64,000 bases of DNA from Pseudomonadota bacterium (GTDB lineage: Bacteria > Pseudomonadota > Alphaproteobacteria > Sphingomonadales > Sphingomonadaceae): positions 248,001 to 312,000 of the forward strand of contig JAEXFD010000013.1 in NCBI GenBank assembly GCA_023400405.1, written 5' to 3'. The translations under genes and the position numbers were made by a program. Below are positions 57,158 to 64,000 of this stretch, in pieces; position 1 is the stretch's first letter; every line of letters begins with the position of its first letter. The notes below the pieces were generated by a model that saw only the letters and a list, made by a program, of their open reading frames with translations, searched no databases and had not been told where the DNA came from.

Positions 57158-59485
57158 ATGGCGTCCCGGGCACAGGCGCCCTTGTGGCGCGATACGATGA
57201 AGGCAGGAATCCGCCGCAGCGGCGCGCTGATCGGCGGCACTGCGCTGTTTCTCGCGATGGCCGCGCTGCTGTTGTCGCTGCTCAGCTATCACCCGAGCGA
57301 TCCTTCGATGAACACCGCTTCGGCCGGGCCGGCGCGCAACCTGATGGGCGGCGCCGGCGCCTGGGCCGCCGACTTCCTCTTTGCGTTGCTGGGCCCGGCG
57401 GTCGTGCTGTTCCTGCCGATCGGGCTGATCGTCGCCCTTCGGCTGTGGCGCGACCGGCCGGTCGGCGACTGGAGCCGGATGGTGCGCGGGGTGGCCATCG
57501 GCGTCGTGCTCGTCGCCACTGCGCTCGCCTTCTTCTCGAGCGACGCCGTCCTATCGCTCACCGGCGGCTGGGGCGGCGTGATCGGACTCAGCATCGCCGG
57601 CGGGATCAGCTGGCTGATCGGGCTGGCGGGCAATCCCGAAGTCACGCTCTGGGCCGGCCGCGGGCTTGGCCTCCTCTTCGGGCTGGCCGGCCTCGCCATC
57701 TGGTGGCGCAGCCTCGATTTCAGCCTGCCCGACCGGCCGATTCGCCTGCCCAGCCTGCGGGGGCCGGGCAAGACGCCGCTGCTGCGCGCGCCCGATCCCG
57801 CCGCGCCGCGCGAGCCGCGGGAGCCAGCAGAGCCCATGATCCGCGAAGGCCGCGAGCCGCGCAAGACGGTGGTGCCCGACAACCGGCCAGGCCCGGTGAT
57901 CGCCGATCGCCAGATCGCCCCCAGCCCGGCGCGCAGCAAGCCGCCCACCCAGACCAGCCTCGATTTCAAGGATAGCTACCAGCTCCCCTCGATCGACCTG
58001 CTCAAGGCGCCGCCGGCGAACAAAAATTCGGCGATCGACAAGGCCGCGCTCGAGCGCAACGCCCGGCTGCTCGAAAGCGTACTCGACGATTTCCATGTGA
58101 AGGGCCAGATCGTCGAAGTCCGCCCCGGCCCGGTGGTGACGATGTACGAGCTCGAGCCCGCCTCGGGCATCAAGGCGAGCCGGGTGATCCAGCTCGCCGA
58201 CGACGTCGCGCGCAACATGTCGGCGACTTCGGCCCGCATCGCGACGATCCCCGGCCGCAGCGTGATCGGCATCGAGCTGCCCAATGCCGTGCGCGAATCG
58301 GTGAACCTGCACGAACTGGTCGCGAGCCAGGCCTTCGAGGATCAGGGCGCGACGCTGCCGCTGGTGCTCGGCAAGAACATCGCCGGCGATCCGGTGATCG
58401 CCGATCTCGCGCCGATGCCGCATTTGCTCGTCGCCGGCACCACCGGCTCGGGCAAGTCGGTCGGCCTCAACTGCATGATCCTGTCGCTGCTCTATCGGCT
58501 GACGCCCGAGCAGTGCCGGATGATCATGATCGATCCCAAGATGCTCGAACTGAGCATGTACAAGGACATCCCGCATTTGCTTGCGGACGTGGTGACCGAG
58601 CCGGCCAAGGCAGTGCGTGCGCTCAAATGGGCGGTGGAGCAGATGGAAGACCGCTATCGGATGATGGCGCACGCCAATGTCCGCAGCCTCGCCAGCTTCA
58701 ACGAGAAGGTCCGCTCGGCCAAGGCCAAGGGCCAGAAGCTCGGCCGCAAGGTGCAGACCGGATGGGATCCCGATAGTGGCAAGGCGATCTACGAGGAGGA
58801 AGAGCTCGACCTCCAGCCGCTGCCGCAGATCGTCGTGATCGTCGATGAGCTCGCCGACCTGATGATGACGGCGGGCAAGGAAGTGGAATTCCTGATCCAG
58901 CGGCTGGCGCAGAAGGCGCGCGCGGCGGGCATTCACCTGATCATGGCCACCCAGCGCCCCTCGGTCGACGTCATCACCGGCGTGATCAAGGCGAACCTGC
59001 CGACGCGGCTTTCCTTCTATGTCGCCAGCAAGATCGATTCGCGCACGATCCTGGGCGAACAGGGCGCCGAACAGCTGCTCGGCAAGGGCGACATGCTCTA
59101 TATGCCCGGCGGCAAGCAGATCGTCCGCGTTCACGGCCCGTTCGTCAGCGACGACGAGGTCCAGGCGGTTGCCGACCATTGGCGCTCGCAAGGCGCGCCC
59201 GAATATATCACCGCCGTCACCGAGGAGCCCGAGGATGGCGGCTTCGATCTCGACGGCGCGCCGCAGGGCGAGGACAGCCCCGAAGACCAGCTCTATCGCC
59301 GCGCGGTGCAACTCGTCGCAGAGAGCCAGAAGGCATCGACCTCCTGGCTCCAGCGCCAGCTCCGCGTCGGCTACAACAGCGCCGCGCGCCTGGTCGAGCG
59401 GATGGAGAAGGACGGCCTTGTCTCGCGCCCCGACCATGTCGGCCGACGCGAAGTGCTGATGGATACCGACGGGCGGCAGCTGTAG
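57158..59485 (+). CDS. ftsK: DNA translocase FtsK
   Basis: A 775-residue septal DNA pump that aligns chromosome dimer-resolution sites during division. Four N-terminal helices (~residues 20-180: ALIGGTALFLAMAALLLSLLSY, FLFALLGPAVVLFLPIGLIVAL, VAIGVVLVATALAFF, GLLFGLAGLAIWW) anchor it in the membrane; a proline/charged linker follows. The motor has Walker A in HLLVAGTTGSGKSVGLNCMI and Walker B in QIVVIVDELADLMM. The C-terminal gamma winged helix (LVAESQKASTSWLQRQLRVGYNSAARLVERMEKDGLVS) reads KOPS. ATG 57158 was chosen because GGAGA lies 9 bases upstream. Confidence 0.95.
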   Translation: MASRAQAPLWRDTMKAGIRRSGALIGGTALFLAMAALLLSLLSYHPSDPSMNTASAGPARNLMGGAGAWAADFLFALLGPAVVLFLPIGLIVALRLWRDRPVGDWSRMVRGVAIGVVLVATALAFFSSDAVLSLTGGWGGVIGLSIAGGISWLIGLAGNPEVTLWAGRGLGLLFGLAGLAIWWRSLDFSLPDRPIRLPSLRGPGKTPLLRAPDPAAPREPREPAEPMIREGREPRKTVVPDNRPGPVIADRQIAPSPARSKPPTQTSLDFKDSYQLPSIDLLKAPPANKNSAIDKAALERNARLLESVLDDFHVKGQIVEVRPGPVVTMYELEPASGIKASRVIQLADDVARNMSATSARIATIPGRSVIGIELPNAVRESVNLHELVASQAFEDQGATLPLVLGKNIAGDPVIADLAPMPHLLVAGTTGSGKSVGLNCMILSLLYRLTPEQCRMIMIDPKMLELSMYKDIPHLLADVVTEPAKAVRALKWAVEQMEDRYRMMAHANVRSLASFNEKVRSAKAKGQKLGRKVQTGWDPDSGKAIYEEEELDLQPLPQIVVIVDELADLMMTAGKEVEFLIQRLAQKARAAGIHLIMATQRPSVDVITGVIKANLPTRLSFYVASKIDSRTILGEQGAEQLLGKGDMLYMPGGKQIVRVHGPFVSDDEVQAVADHWRSQGAPEYITAVTEEPEDGGFDLDGAPQGEDSPEDQLYRRAVQLVAESQKASTSWLQRQLRVGYNSAARLVERMEKDGLVSRPDHVGRREVLMDTDGRQL

Positions 59486-59577
59486 CGGACAGGGATCGTT
59501 TCGCGGCCGCGGCGGGTTCAGGACCCGTTCAAGCCCTGCGGCCTAGCCGCGACACCCGTCATTTGGAGAGATCAGAC

Positions 59578-60201
59578 GTGCTTGCCCGATCGTTCGCCTT
59601 CAGCCTCGCCCTCGCCGCGCCCGCGCTCGTTTCGGCCGCCGCCCCCGCGCCGGCACCCGAGCTCGCCCAGGTCCAGCAGCATCTCGAGGCGGTCAGCAGC
59701 ATGGTCGCCGGCTTCTCCCAGACCGATCGCAACGGCCGCACCCTTACCGGCACGATGAGCCTCAAGCGCCCGGGCAAGATCCGCTTCCAATATCAGAAGG
59801 GCGTGCCCCAGCTGATCGTCGCCGACGGCAAGAGCCTGTGGTTTATCGACTATCAGGTCCGCCAGGTCGATCGCTGGCCGATCGGCAATTCGCCGCTCGC
59901 CGTGCTGCTCAATCCCAAGCGCGACCTCTCCGCTTATGCCAAGGTCGTGCCGACGGGCAACGACCGGGTGCTCTCGATCGAAGTCCATGATCCCAAGCAT
60001 CCCGAATACGGCCGGATCACGATGATTTTCCAGAAGAACGCCGCCGCCCCGGCCGGGCTGATGCTCGAAGGCTGGGTGGCGCTCGATTCCCAGAACAACC
60101 AGACCAAGATCCGGCTTTCCAACCAGCAGTTCAACGTGCCGGTGAGCGACGGAACGTTCCGCTGGAACGATCCCCGGCCGCAAGGGCCCCGCAATCGCTG
60201 A
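59578..60201 (+). CDS. lolA: Outer-membrane lipoprotein carrier LolA
   Basis: A 207-residue periplasmic chaperone that ferries lipoproteins from the LolCDE complex to the outer membrane. A signal peptide (ARSFAFSLALAAPALVSAAAP) precedes the LolA domain: MVAGFSQTDRNGRTLTGTMSLKRPGKIRFQYQKGVPQLIVADGKSLWFIDYQVRQVDRWPI (hydrophobic cavity). The start is a GTG at 59578 behind TTGGAGAG with good spacing. It directly follows ftsK (92-base gap), the conserved ftsK-lolA order in alphaproteobacteria, and precedes a terminator and xth. Confidence 0.93.
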   Translation: MLARSFAFSLALAAPALVSAAAPAPAPELAQVQQHLEAVSSMVAGFSQTDRNGRTLTGTMSLKRPGKIRFQYQKGVPQLIVADGKSLWFIDYQVRQVDRWPIGNSPLAVLLNPKRDLSAYAKVVPTGNDRVLSIEVHDPKHPEYGRITMIFQKNAAAPAGLMLEGWVALDSQNNQTKIRLSNQQFNVPVSDGTFRWNDPRPQGPRNR

Positions 60202-60343
60202 GATCGTTCATCTTGGCGACAGGTTGACGGGCCTAGAAGGGCACCTGCGGATGTGGGGCGTTAGCCGGGATTTTCCCCCTGTTGCCCGGAAGCTCTCCAT
60301 CTCCCGCCTGCGTGACGAACGCTAGGTCGGCCCTCGCTCCATT

Positions 60344-60365
60344 GCCCCCGGAGCGGGGGCCTTTC
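60344..60365 (+). terminator. Rho-independent terminator between lolA and xth
   Basis: GCCCCCG (60344-60350) and CGGGGGC (60354-60360) form a 7-pair stem with a 3-base loop, followed by CTTTCC. It ends the ftsK-lolA transcript. Nothing else was found in the 196-base gap; the xth ATG is 33 bases farther on. Confidence 0.75.
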
Positions 60366-60397
60366 CGTATCGGACGCTTGCCCTTACATCGCGCGCG

Positions 60398-61180
60398 ATG
60401 AAGATCGCTTCCTGGAACATCAATTCCGTCCGATTCCGCATCGAGATCGTCGAGCAGTTCCTCCGCGAGGAGGCGCCCGACATCCTGTGCCTTCAGGAAA
60501 CCAAGGTGATCGACGGCGATTTCCCCGAGGCGCCGTTCCGGGCGCTCGGCTATGACCATGTCATCAAGCACGGCCAGCGCATGCATCACGGCGTCGCGAT
60601 CATCAGCCGCGTTCCCGTTGCCGAGGACGACCGGCTCGACTGGCAGGCCAATCGCGAGGCGCGGCATGTCGGCGTGCGGCTGCCCAATGGCGTGCGGCTC
60701 GAGAATGTCTATGTCCCGGCCGGCGGCGACATTCCCGATCGCACGGTGAATCCGAAATTCGGCCAGAAGCTCGATTTCATCGCGCGGATGACCGAATGGT
60801 CGAAGAGGCTCGACCGGCCGACCATCCTCACCGGCGACTTCAACATCGCCCCGCTCGAATGCGACGTGTGGAGCCACAAGCAGCTGCTCGGCGTGGTGAG
60901 CCACACGCCGATCGAAGTCGAGGCGCTGACGCGGTTGCAGGAAGCGCATGACTGGGTCGATCTCGGGCGCCGCTTCATCCCGGCGCCCGAGCGCTGCTTC
61001 ACCTGGTGGAGCTATCGCGCCAAGGATTGGGCGGCATCCGACCGCGGCCGCCGGCTCGACCATATGTGGGCCAGCCGCGAGGTCGCCGAGCGGGCGACTG
61101 GCCACAAGGTCTGCGAGCCGTGCCGCTCCTGGCTCAAACCCTCGGACCATGTGCCGATCGTCACCGAGTTCGCCTTCTGA
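60398..61180 (+). CDS. xth: Exodeoxyribonuclease III
   Basis: A 260-residue AP endonuclease / 3'-5' exonuclease for base-excision repair. MKIASWNINSVRFRIEIVEQFLREEAPDILCLQETK (Asn and Glu metal ligands), RMHHGVAIISRVP, TGDFNIAPLECDVW (Asp-Asn), WWSYRAKDWAASDRGRRLDHMWAS and the terminal SDHVPIVTEF (catalytic His-Asp) are all present. The stop overlaps the ribA ATG by one base (TGATG). It is probably the first gene of an xth-ribA transcript. Confidence 0.97.
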   Translation: MKIASWNINSVRFRIEIVEQFLREEAPDILCLQETKVIDGDFPEAPFRALGYDHVIKHGQRMHHGVAIISRVPVAEDDRLDWQANREARHVGVRLPNGVRLENVYVPAGGDIPDRTVNPKFGQKLDFIARMTEWSKRLDRPTILTGDFNIAPLECDVWSHKQLLGVVSHTPIEVEALTRLQEAHDWVDLGRRFIPAPERCFTWWSYRAKDWAASDRGRRLDHMWASREVAERATGHKVCEPCRSWLKPSDHVPIVTEFAF

Positions 61181-62223
61181 TGGGCGCGCACGCCGCCGCC
61201 CGGGCGATCGACGCGCTGCGCCGCGGCTGGCCGATCGCGATCGGCGAGCTCGCGCTGCTCGCGGTCGAGACCGCCGACACTGAGCGGCTCGCCGCCTTCG
61301 ATGCCGTCGGCAAGGCGGACCTGCTGCTTTCCGCCGGCCGCGCCGCAACGCTGAAGCTCGCCAACCAGCGCGACGCCGCGACCCCCGATGCGCCGGTGCT
61401 TATCCAGCGCGCCCCGTGGCTCGATTTCGACACGGCGACGGCGCTGGCGGACCCACAATTCGATCTCGCCACGCCGCTCAAGGGGCCGTTTCGCGCCATT
61501 CCGGTCGTCGAACCCGATCTCGCGGCGGCGGCGCTGCGACTCGCCCGGGTCGCGGGCCTGCTCCCCGCCTTCTTCGTTCGGCCGGCAAAGGACGAGGATA
61601 GGATCACGCCTGCGGACATCGATGCGCATGAGGATGCCGACCGGCTTCGCATCGTCGCTCGGGCTCGGCTACCGGTCGCCGGAGCGGAGGATGCCGAGAT
61701 CGTCGCTTTCCGCACCGACGAGATGCCCGGCGAGCACGTCGCGCTGCTGATCGGCACGCCCGACGGCAGGCCGCCGCTGGTCCGCCTTCACAGCGAATGC
61801 CTCACCGGCGACGTGCTTGGCAGCCTCAAATGCGATTGCGGGCCGCAGCTCCAGGCGGCGATCGCCGAGATCGAAGCGAGCGGCTGGGGCATCCTGCTCT
61901 ATCTGCGCCAGGAGGGCCGTGGCATCGGCCTGATCAACAAGCTGCGCGCCTATGCGCTGCAAGACCAGGGCTTCGACACGGTCGATGCCAATACCCGGCT
62001 GGGCTTCGCCGTCGACGCGCGCAACTTTCGCATCGCGGCCCGGATGCTCGCCCTGCTCGGCCAGCATCGCATTCGGCTGCTCACCAACAATCCGCAAAAG
62101 GTCGAGACGCTGCGCGCAGCGGGAGTCGATGTCGTCGAACGGGTACCGCACGTCCTGCCGCCGAACCCGCACAATGCCCGCTATCTCGCCACCAAGCGGG
62201 ACCGGACGGGACACGAGTTTTAA
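61180..62223 (+). CDS. ribA: GTP cyclohydrolase II (extended alphaproteobacterial form)
   Basis: A 347-residue enzyme that opens GTP for riboflavin synthesis. The catalytic domain lies in the C-terminal ~200 residues: VRLHSECLTGDVLGSLKCDCGPQLQAAI (zinc cysteines), ILLYLRQEGRGIGLINKLRAYALQDQGFDTVDANTRLGF (catalytic region) and RLLTNNPQKVETLRAAGV. The N-terminal ~150 residues form an extra domain of unknown job with no DHBP synthase motif; this extended form is common in sphingomonads and other alphaproteobacteria. It starts one base into the xth stop. A repeat-rich spacer follows. Confidence 0.92.
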   Translation: MGAHAAARAIDALRRGWPIAIGELALLAVETADTERLAAFDAVGKADLLLSAGRAATLKLANQRDAATPDAPVLIQRAPWLDFDTATALADPQFDLATPLKGPFRAIPVVEPDLAAAALRLARVAGLLPAFFVRPAKDEDRITPADIDAHEDADRLRIVARARLPVAGAEDAEIVAFRTDEMPGEHVALLIGTPDGRPPLVRLHSECLTGDVLGSLKCDCGPQLQAAIAEIEASGWGILLYLRQEGRGIGLINKLRAYALQDQGFDTVDANTRLGFAVDARNFRIAARMLALLGQHRIRLLTNNPQKVETLRAAGVDVVERVPHVLPPNPHNARYLATKRDRTGHEF

Positions 62224-62234
62224 GCTCTCCCGTC

Positions 62235-62254
62235 GCCCCAGCGAGAGCTGGGGC
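62235..62254. repeat. REP-like hairpin with GNRA loop after ribA
   Basis: GCCCCAGC (62235-62242), loop GAGA, GCTGGGGC (62247-62254): a perfect 8-pair stem capped by a GNRA tetraloop. It may stabilise or terminate the ribA transcript. Confidence 0.65.
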
Positions 62255-62277
62255 CTCTCGCGAATGGGCATATGATT

Positions 62278-62392
62278 TTCGCGCAGAGGCGCAGAGATGG
62301 CAGGCCTTGAGCGCAACGCCGGGGCTCCTTGCTCGGGGTGTTCAATGCCGCCTTCGCGGCGCTTCCCTGCGTCCTCTGCGCCTCTGCGCGAA
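62278..62392. repeat. 19-base inverted repeat in the ribA-HAD spacer
   Basis: TTCGCGCAGAGGCGCAGAG (62278-62296) is exactly inverted at 62374-62392 across a 77-base loop. Directly after it the sequence CGCGCCTTCTCGCGCCTTCGCG (62405-62426 region) contains short direct repeats. This looks like a copy of a dispersed intergenic element. The spacer 62224-62455 has no gene. Confidence 0.7.
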
Positions 62393-62455
62393 CAAACTCT
62401 TCTTCGCGCCTTCTCGCGCCTTCGCGTGAACTGAAAAGCGCCCTGGCGGCCCCAA

Positions 62456-63115
62456 TCAGATCAGCCGGCGAACCTCATCGAAATCATGTGCGATCAGCGT
62501 CACCCCGAGCGCCCGCAGCCGATCGGCATGGTCCGGCGCGCAATGCGAGCCTGCGCATAGCCCGATCACGGTGGCGCCCGAGGCCACCGCCCCGGTCACG
62601 CCCACCGGCGAATCCTCGAGGATCAGGCAGCGCTCGATCGGAGTACCGAGCTGCGCCGCCGCGTAGAGATAGAGATCCGGTGCCGGCTTGCCGTTGATGA
62701 CATGCTCGCGGCCCGAATAGAGATGGTCGCCGAACGCGTCCCGCACGCCGAGATGTTCGAGATGCCGGCTGATCCAGCGCGTGCTGCTCGACGAGGTGAT
62801 CGCGCGCGGCAGCTCGGGCGGCAGATCCTCGATGAAGCGAATCGCTCCGGCCACCGCGGGCAGCCCTTCCTCCAGCGCCCGTTTGTCCTCGACGGCGCGT
62901 GCCGTGTGGAACTCGTCTGGAATCGCCCTGCCGATCCAAGCTTCGATCGCCGCGAGGAAATCGGCGCCGGCCAGTCCCATGAAGTTCGCCATCGAATCTT
63001 CCGGCGTGATGGGATGGCCGATGCTGGTCAGGTAATCGGCGATCTGCTTGTTGCCGGCGTACTCGCTTTCGAGCAGCACGCCGTCGAAATCAAAGAGGAT
63101 GGCATCGTATTTCAT
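62456..63115 (-). CDS. HAD-superfamily phosphatase
   Basis: A 219-residue hydrolase of the beta-phosphoglucomutase-like subgroup of HAD phosphatases. The nucleophile motif is DAILFDFDGVLLESE, motif II is AITSSSSTR, the lysine lies in INGKPAPDLYL and motif III is CLILEDSPVGVTGAVASG. A helical cap domain lies between motifs I and II. Substrate unknown; phosphoglycolate- or sugar-phosphate-type is likely. The ATG overlaps the YggS-like stop (ATGA), so the two are translationally coupled. Confidence 0.9.
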   Translation of the reverse strand: MKYDAILFDFDGVLLESEYAGNKQIADYLTSIGHPITPEDSMANFMGLAGADFLAAIEAWIGRAIPDEFHTARAVEDKRALEEGLPAVAGAIRFIEDLPPELPRAITSSSSTRWISRHLEHLGVRDAFGDHLYSGREHVINGKPAPDLYLYAAAQLGTPIERCLILEDSPVGVTGAVASGATVIGLCAGSHCAPDHADRLRALGVTLIAHDFDEVRRLI

Positions 63116-63780
63116 GCCCGCGCTCCGAACAGCGCGGTGCCGACGCGGACATGCGTCGCGCCGATCGTCACCGCGGTCTCGTAGTCGCCCGACATGCCCA
63201 TGCTGAGCCCCGCCAGCTCGTGATCGCGCGCGAGCTTGGCGAGCAGCGCGAAATAGGGTGCGGCCTCGATCTCGGCGGGCGGCACGCACATCAGCCCGGC
63301 GACAGGCAGTTCGGCGGCGCGGGCCTCGCCGAGCAGCGCCGGCAAGTCGGCGACCGTGCACCCGCCCTTTTGCGGCTCGTCGCCGATATTGACCTGAATG
63401 AAGCAGGCGGGGCGCTTGCCTACTTTGTCCATCGCCTTGGCGAGCGCGGCGACGAGCGAGGAACGGTCGAGCGAATGGATCGCGTCGAACAGGTGGACGG
63501 CGTCCTCCGCCTTGTTGGACTGGAGCTGGCCAACCAGATGGAGCGTGATGCCAGGCGTCGCCTCGATCAGCGCCGGCCACTTCGCTTCGGCCTCCTGGAC
63601 GCGGTTCTCGCCGAACACGCGCTGCCCGGCGGCGATCAGCGGCGTGATCGCGGCTTCGTCCCGGGTCTTGGAGATTGCGATCAGCGTCATGTCGTCGGCG
63701 GAGCGGCCGGCGGTCTTGGCGGCACGCGCGATCCGCTGCTGGACATCGGCAAGGCGTTGACTGGCGTCGTCTATCGGCAT
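63112..63780 (-). CDS. YggS/PLPBP-family PLP-binding protein
   Basis: A 222-residue PLP homeostasis protein (fold type III). RSADDMTLIAISKTRDEAAITPLIAAGQRVFGENRVQEAEAKW holds the PLP lysine (ISKTR), and HLVGQLQSNKAE, CFIQVNIGDEPQKGGC, LMCVPPAE and GLSMGMSGDYETAVTIGATHVRVGTALFG follow. It controls the vitamin B6 pool and amino-acid metabolism in several bacteria. It is the first gene of a pair with the HAD phosphatase and is divergent from the thiamine-phosphate-synthase-like gene, 22 bases away. Confidence 0.93.
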   Translation of the reverse strand: MPIDDASQRLADVQQRIARAAKTAGRSADDMTLIAISKTRDEAAITPLIAAGQRVFGENRVQEAEAKWPALIEATPGITLHLVGQLQSNKAEDAVHLFDAIHSLDRSSLVAALAKAMDKVGKRPACFIQVNIGDEPQKGGCTVADLPALLGEARAAELPVAGLMCVPPAEIEAAPYFALLAKLARDHELAGLSMGMSGDYETAVTIGATHVRVGTALFGARA

Positions 63781-63802
63781 GGCGCGCGCTATAGGCAGGG
63801 CG

Positions 63803-64000
63803 ATGCCGCCCCGCCACCCCCCGCGCCTCTGGCTGATGACCGACGAACGGATGGGGGATTCGCTGTGGCTCGCGCTCGAGAGGCTGCCGCGGGGTGCCGG
63901 CGTGGTGTTCCGCCATTATTCGCTGCCGCCGACGGAACGGCGCGCATTGTTCCTGCACATCCGCGCGGTGGCCCGGCGGCGGCACCTCATGCTCGTTCGC
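63803..64000 (+). CDS. Thiamine-phosphate-synthase-like protein, N-terminal part (cut by window edge)
   Basis: Only 66 codons are in the window. They read PRLWLMTDERMGDSLWLALERLPRGAGVVFRHYSLP, which matches the N-terminus of a ThiE-like family in sphingomonads (the LMTDER and VVFRHYS strands of a TIM barrel). True ThiE enzymes have YLITD at this place; the replacement of the usual helix residues suggests a divergent member whose activity cannot be judged from this part. The ATG at 63803 is 22 bases from the divergent YggS gene. Confidence 0.6.
   Translation, partial: MPPRHPPRLWLMTDERMGDSLWLALERLPRGAGVVFRHYSLPPTERRALFLHIRAVARRRHLMLVR

Noticed and set aside
57551..59437. A 628-codon open frame antisense to ftsK
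   Set aside because: A shadow of the codon bias of ftsK, with no conserved segments.
60202..60397. Possible riboswitch or small RNA between lolA and xth
   Set aside because: Apart from the terminator hairpin at 60344-60365 I could not match any conserved riboswitch core.

Overview
The window looks like a chromosomal segment of a sphingomonad (Sphingomonadaceae, Alphaproteobacteria). The basis is uniformly high GC, a large oligosaccharide-type TonB-dependent receptor followed by a SapC / cupin / tryptophan-halogenase-like trio, a Mic60-like gene beside hemC-hemD, ppx-rlmE coupling, and frequent 4-base ATGA or GTGA gene overlaps. No rRNA, CRISPR array, insertion sequence or prophage was seen. 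Genus-level placement is inference from family content, not from a marker-gene search.

Layout. (1) 1-11.2 kb is a carbohydrate-utilisation island. It holds a GH3 glycosidase (cut by the window edge), a FadR-type GntR regulator, an AraD1/GguC-type sugar-acid enzyme, an exported GH51 alpha-L-arabinofuranosidase, a 1049-residue TonB-dependent receptor, and then SapC, a JmjC-like cupin and a flavin-dependent halogenase. A GntR-type operator (TTAGTCGGACTAA) inside the GH51 promoter recurs in shortened form in front of araD1, which suggests a small arabinoside regulon. A separate LacI-type palindrome lies upstream of the receptor gene. (2) 11.2-16.3 kb: a phospholipase-D/cardiolipin-synthase-like enzyme, rpoZ, an AraC regulator, a small membrane protein, rlmE, ppx/gppA and tRNA-Gln(CTG). 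(3) 16.3-26.3 kb: oligopeptidase B with a Tat-like signal, a dicarboxylate/amino-acid symporter coupled to a class II deacetylase-like amidohydrolase, ornithine cyclodeaminase divergent from an Lrp regulator, a second Lrp regulator, tldD, and a DUF6976-like protein with a small overlapping ORF.

(4) 26.5-39.8 kb: a CHCC zinc-finger protein, an orphan ABC ATPase with a small zinc-ribbon protein, an exported esterase, nadB overlapping a GT22-like mannosyltransferase (probable CTG start), a class A beta-lactamase-like lipoprotein, polA, a flippase, purH and a small exported protein. (5) 39.8-52.9 kb is mostly housekeeping: heparinase II/III-like protein, rpe, rsmB, a 50-residue SdhAF4, gpsA, tsaD, hemC-hemD-mic60-like, a glutaryl-CoA dehydrogenase / GNAT / class III CoA-transferase operon, DUF72 and two tandem DUF2147 proteins.

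(6) 52.9-64 kb: tRNA-Gly(GCC), a CnoX-like thioredoxin-TPR protein coupled to a LON-substrate-binding-domain protein, a GIY-YIG pseudogene flanked by inverted repetitive elements, an exported unknown, a UbiH-type monooxygenase, ftsK, lolA, xth, ribA, a repeat-rich spacer, a HAD phosphatase, a YggS-type PLP protein and the start of a thiamine-phosphate-synthase-like gene.

The least understood material is the receptor-SapC-cupin-halogenase cassette, the two-regulator control of the arabinoside locus, the phased repeat array between the Lrp gene and ocd, and the decaying GIY-YIG gene between inverted repeats.
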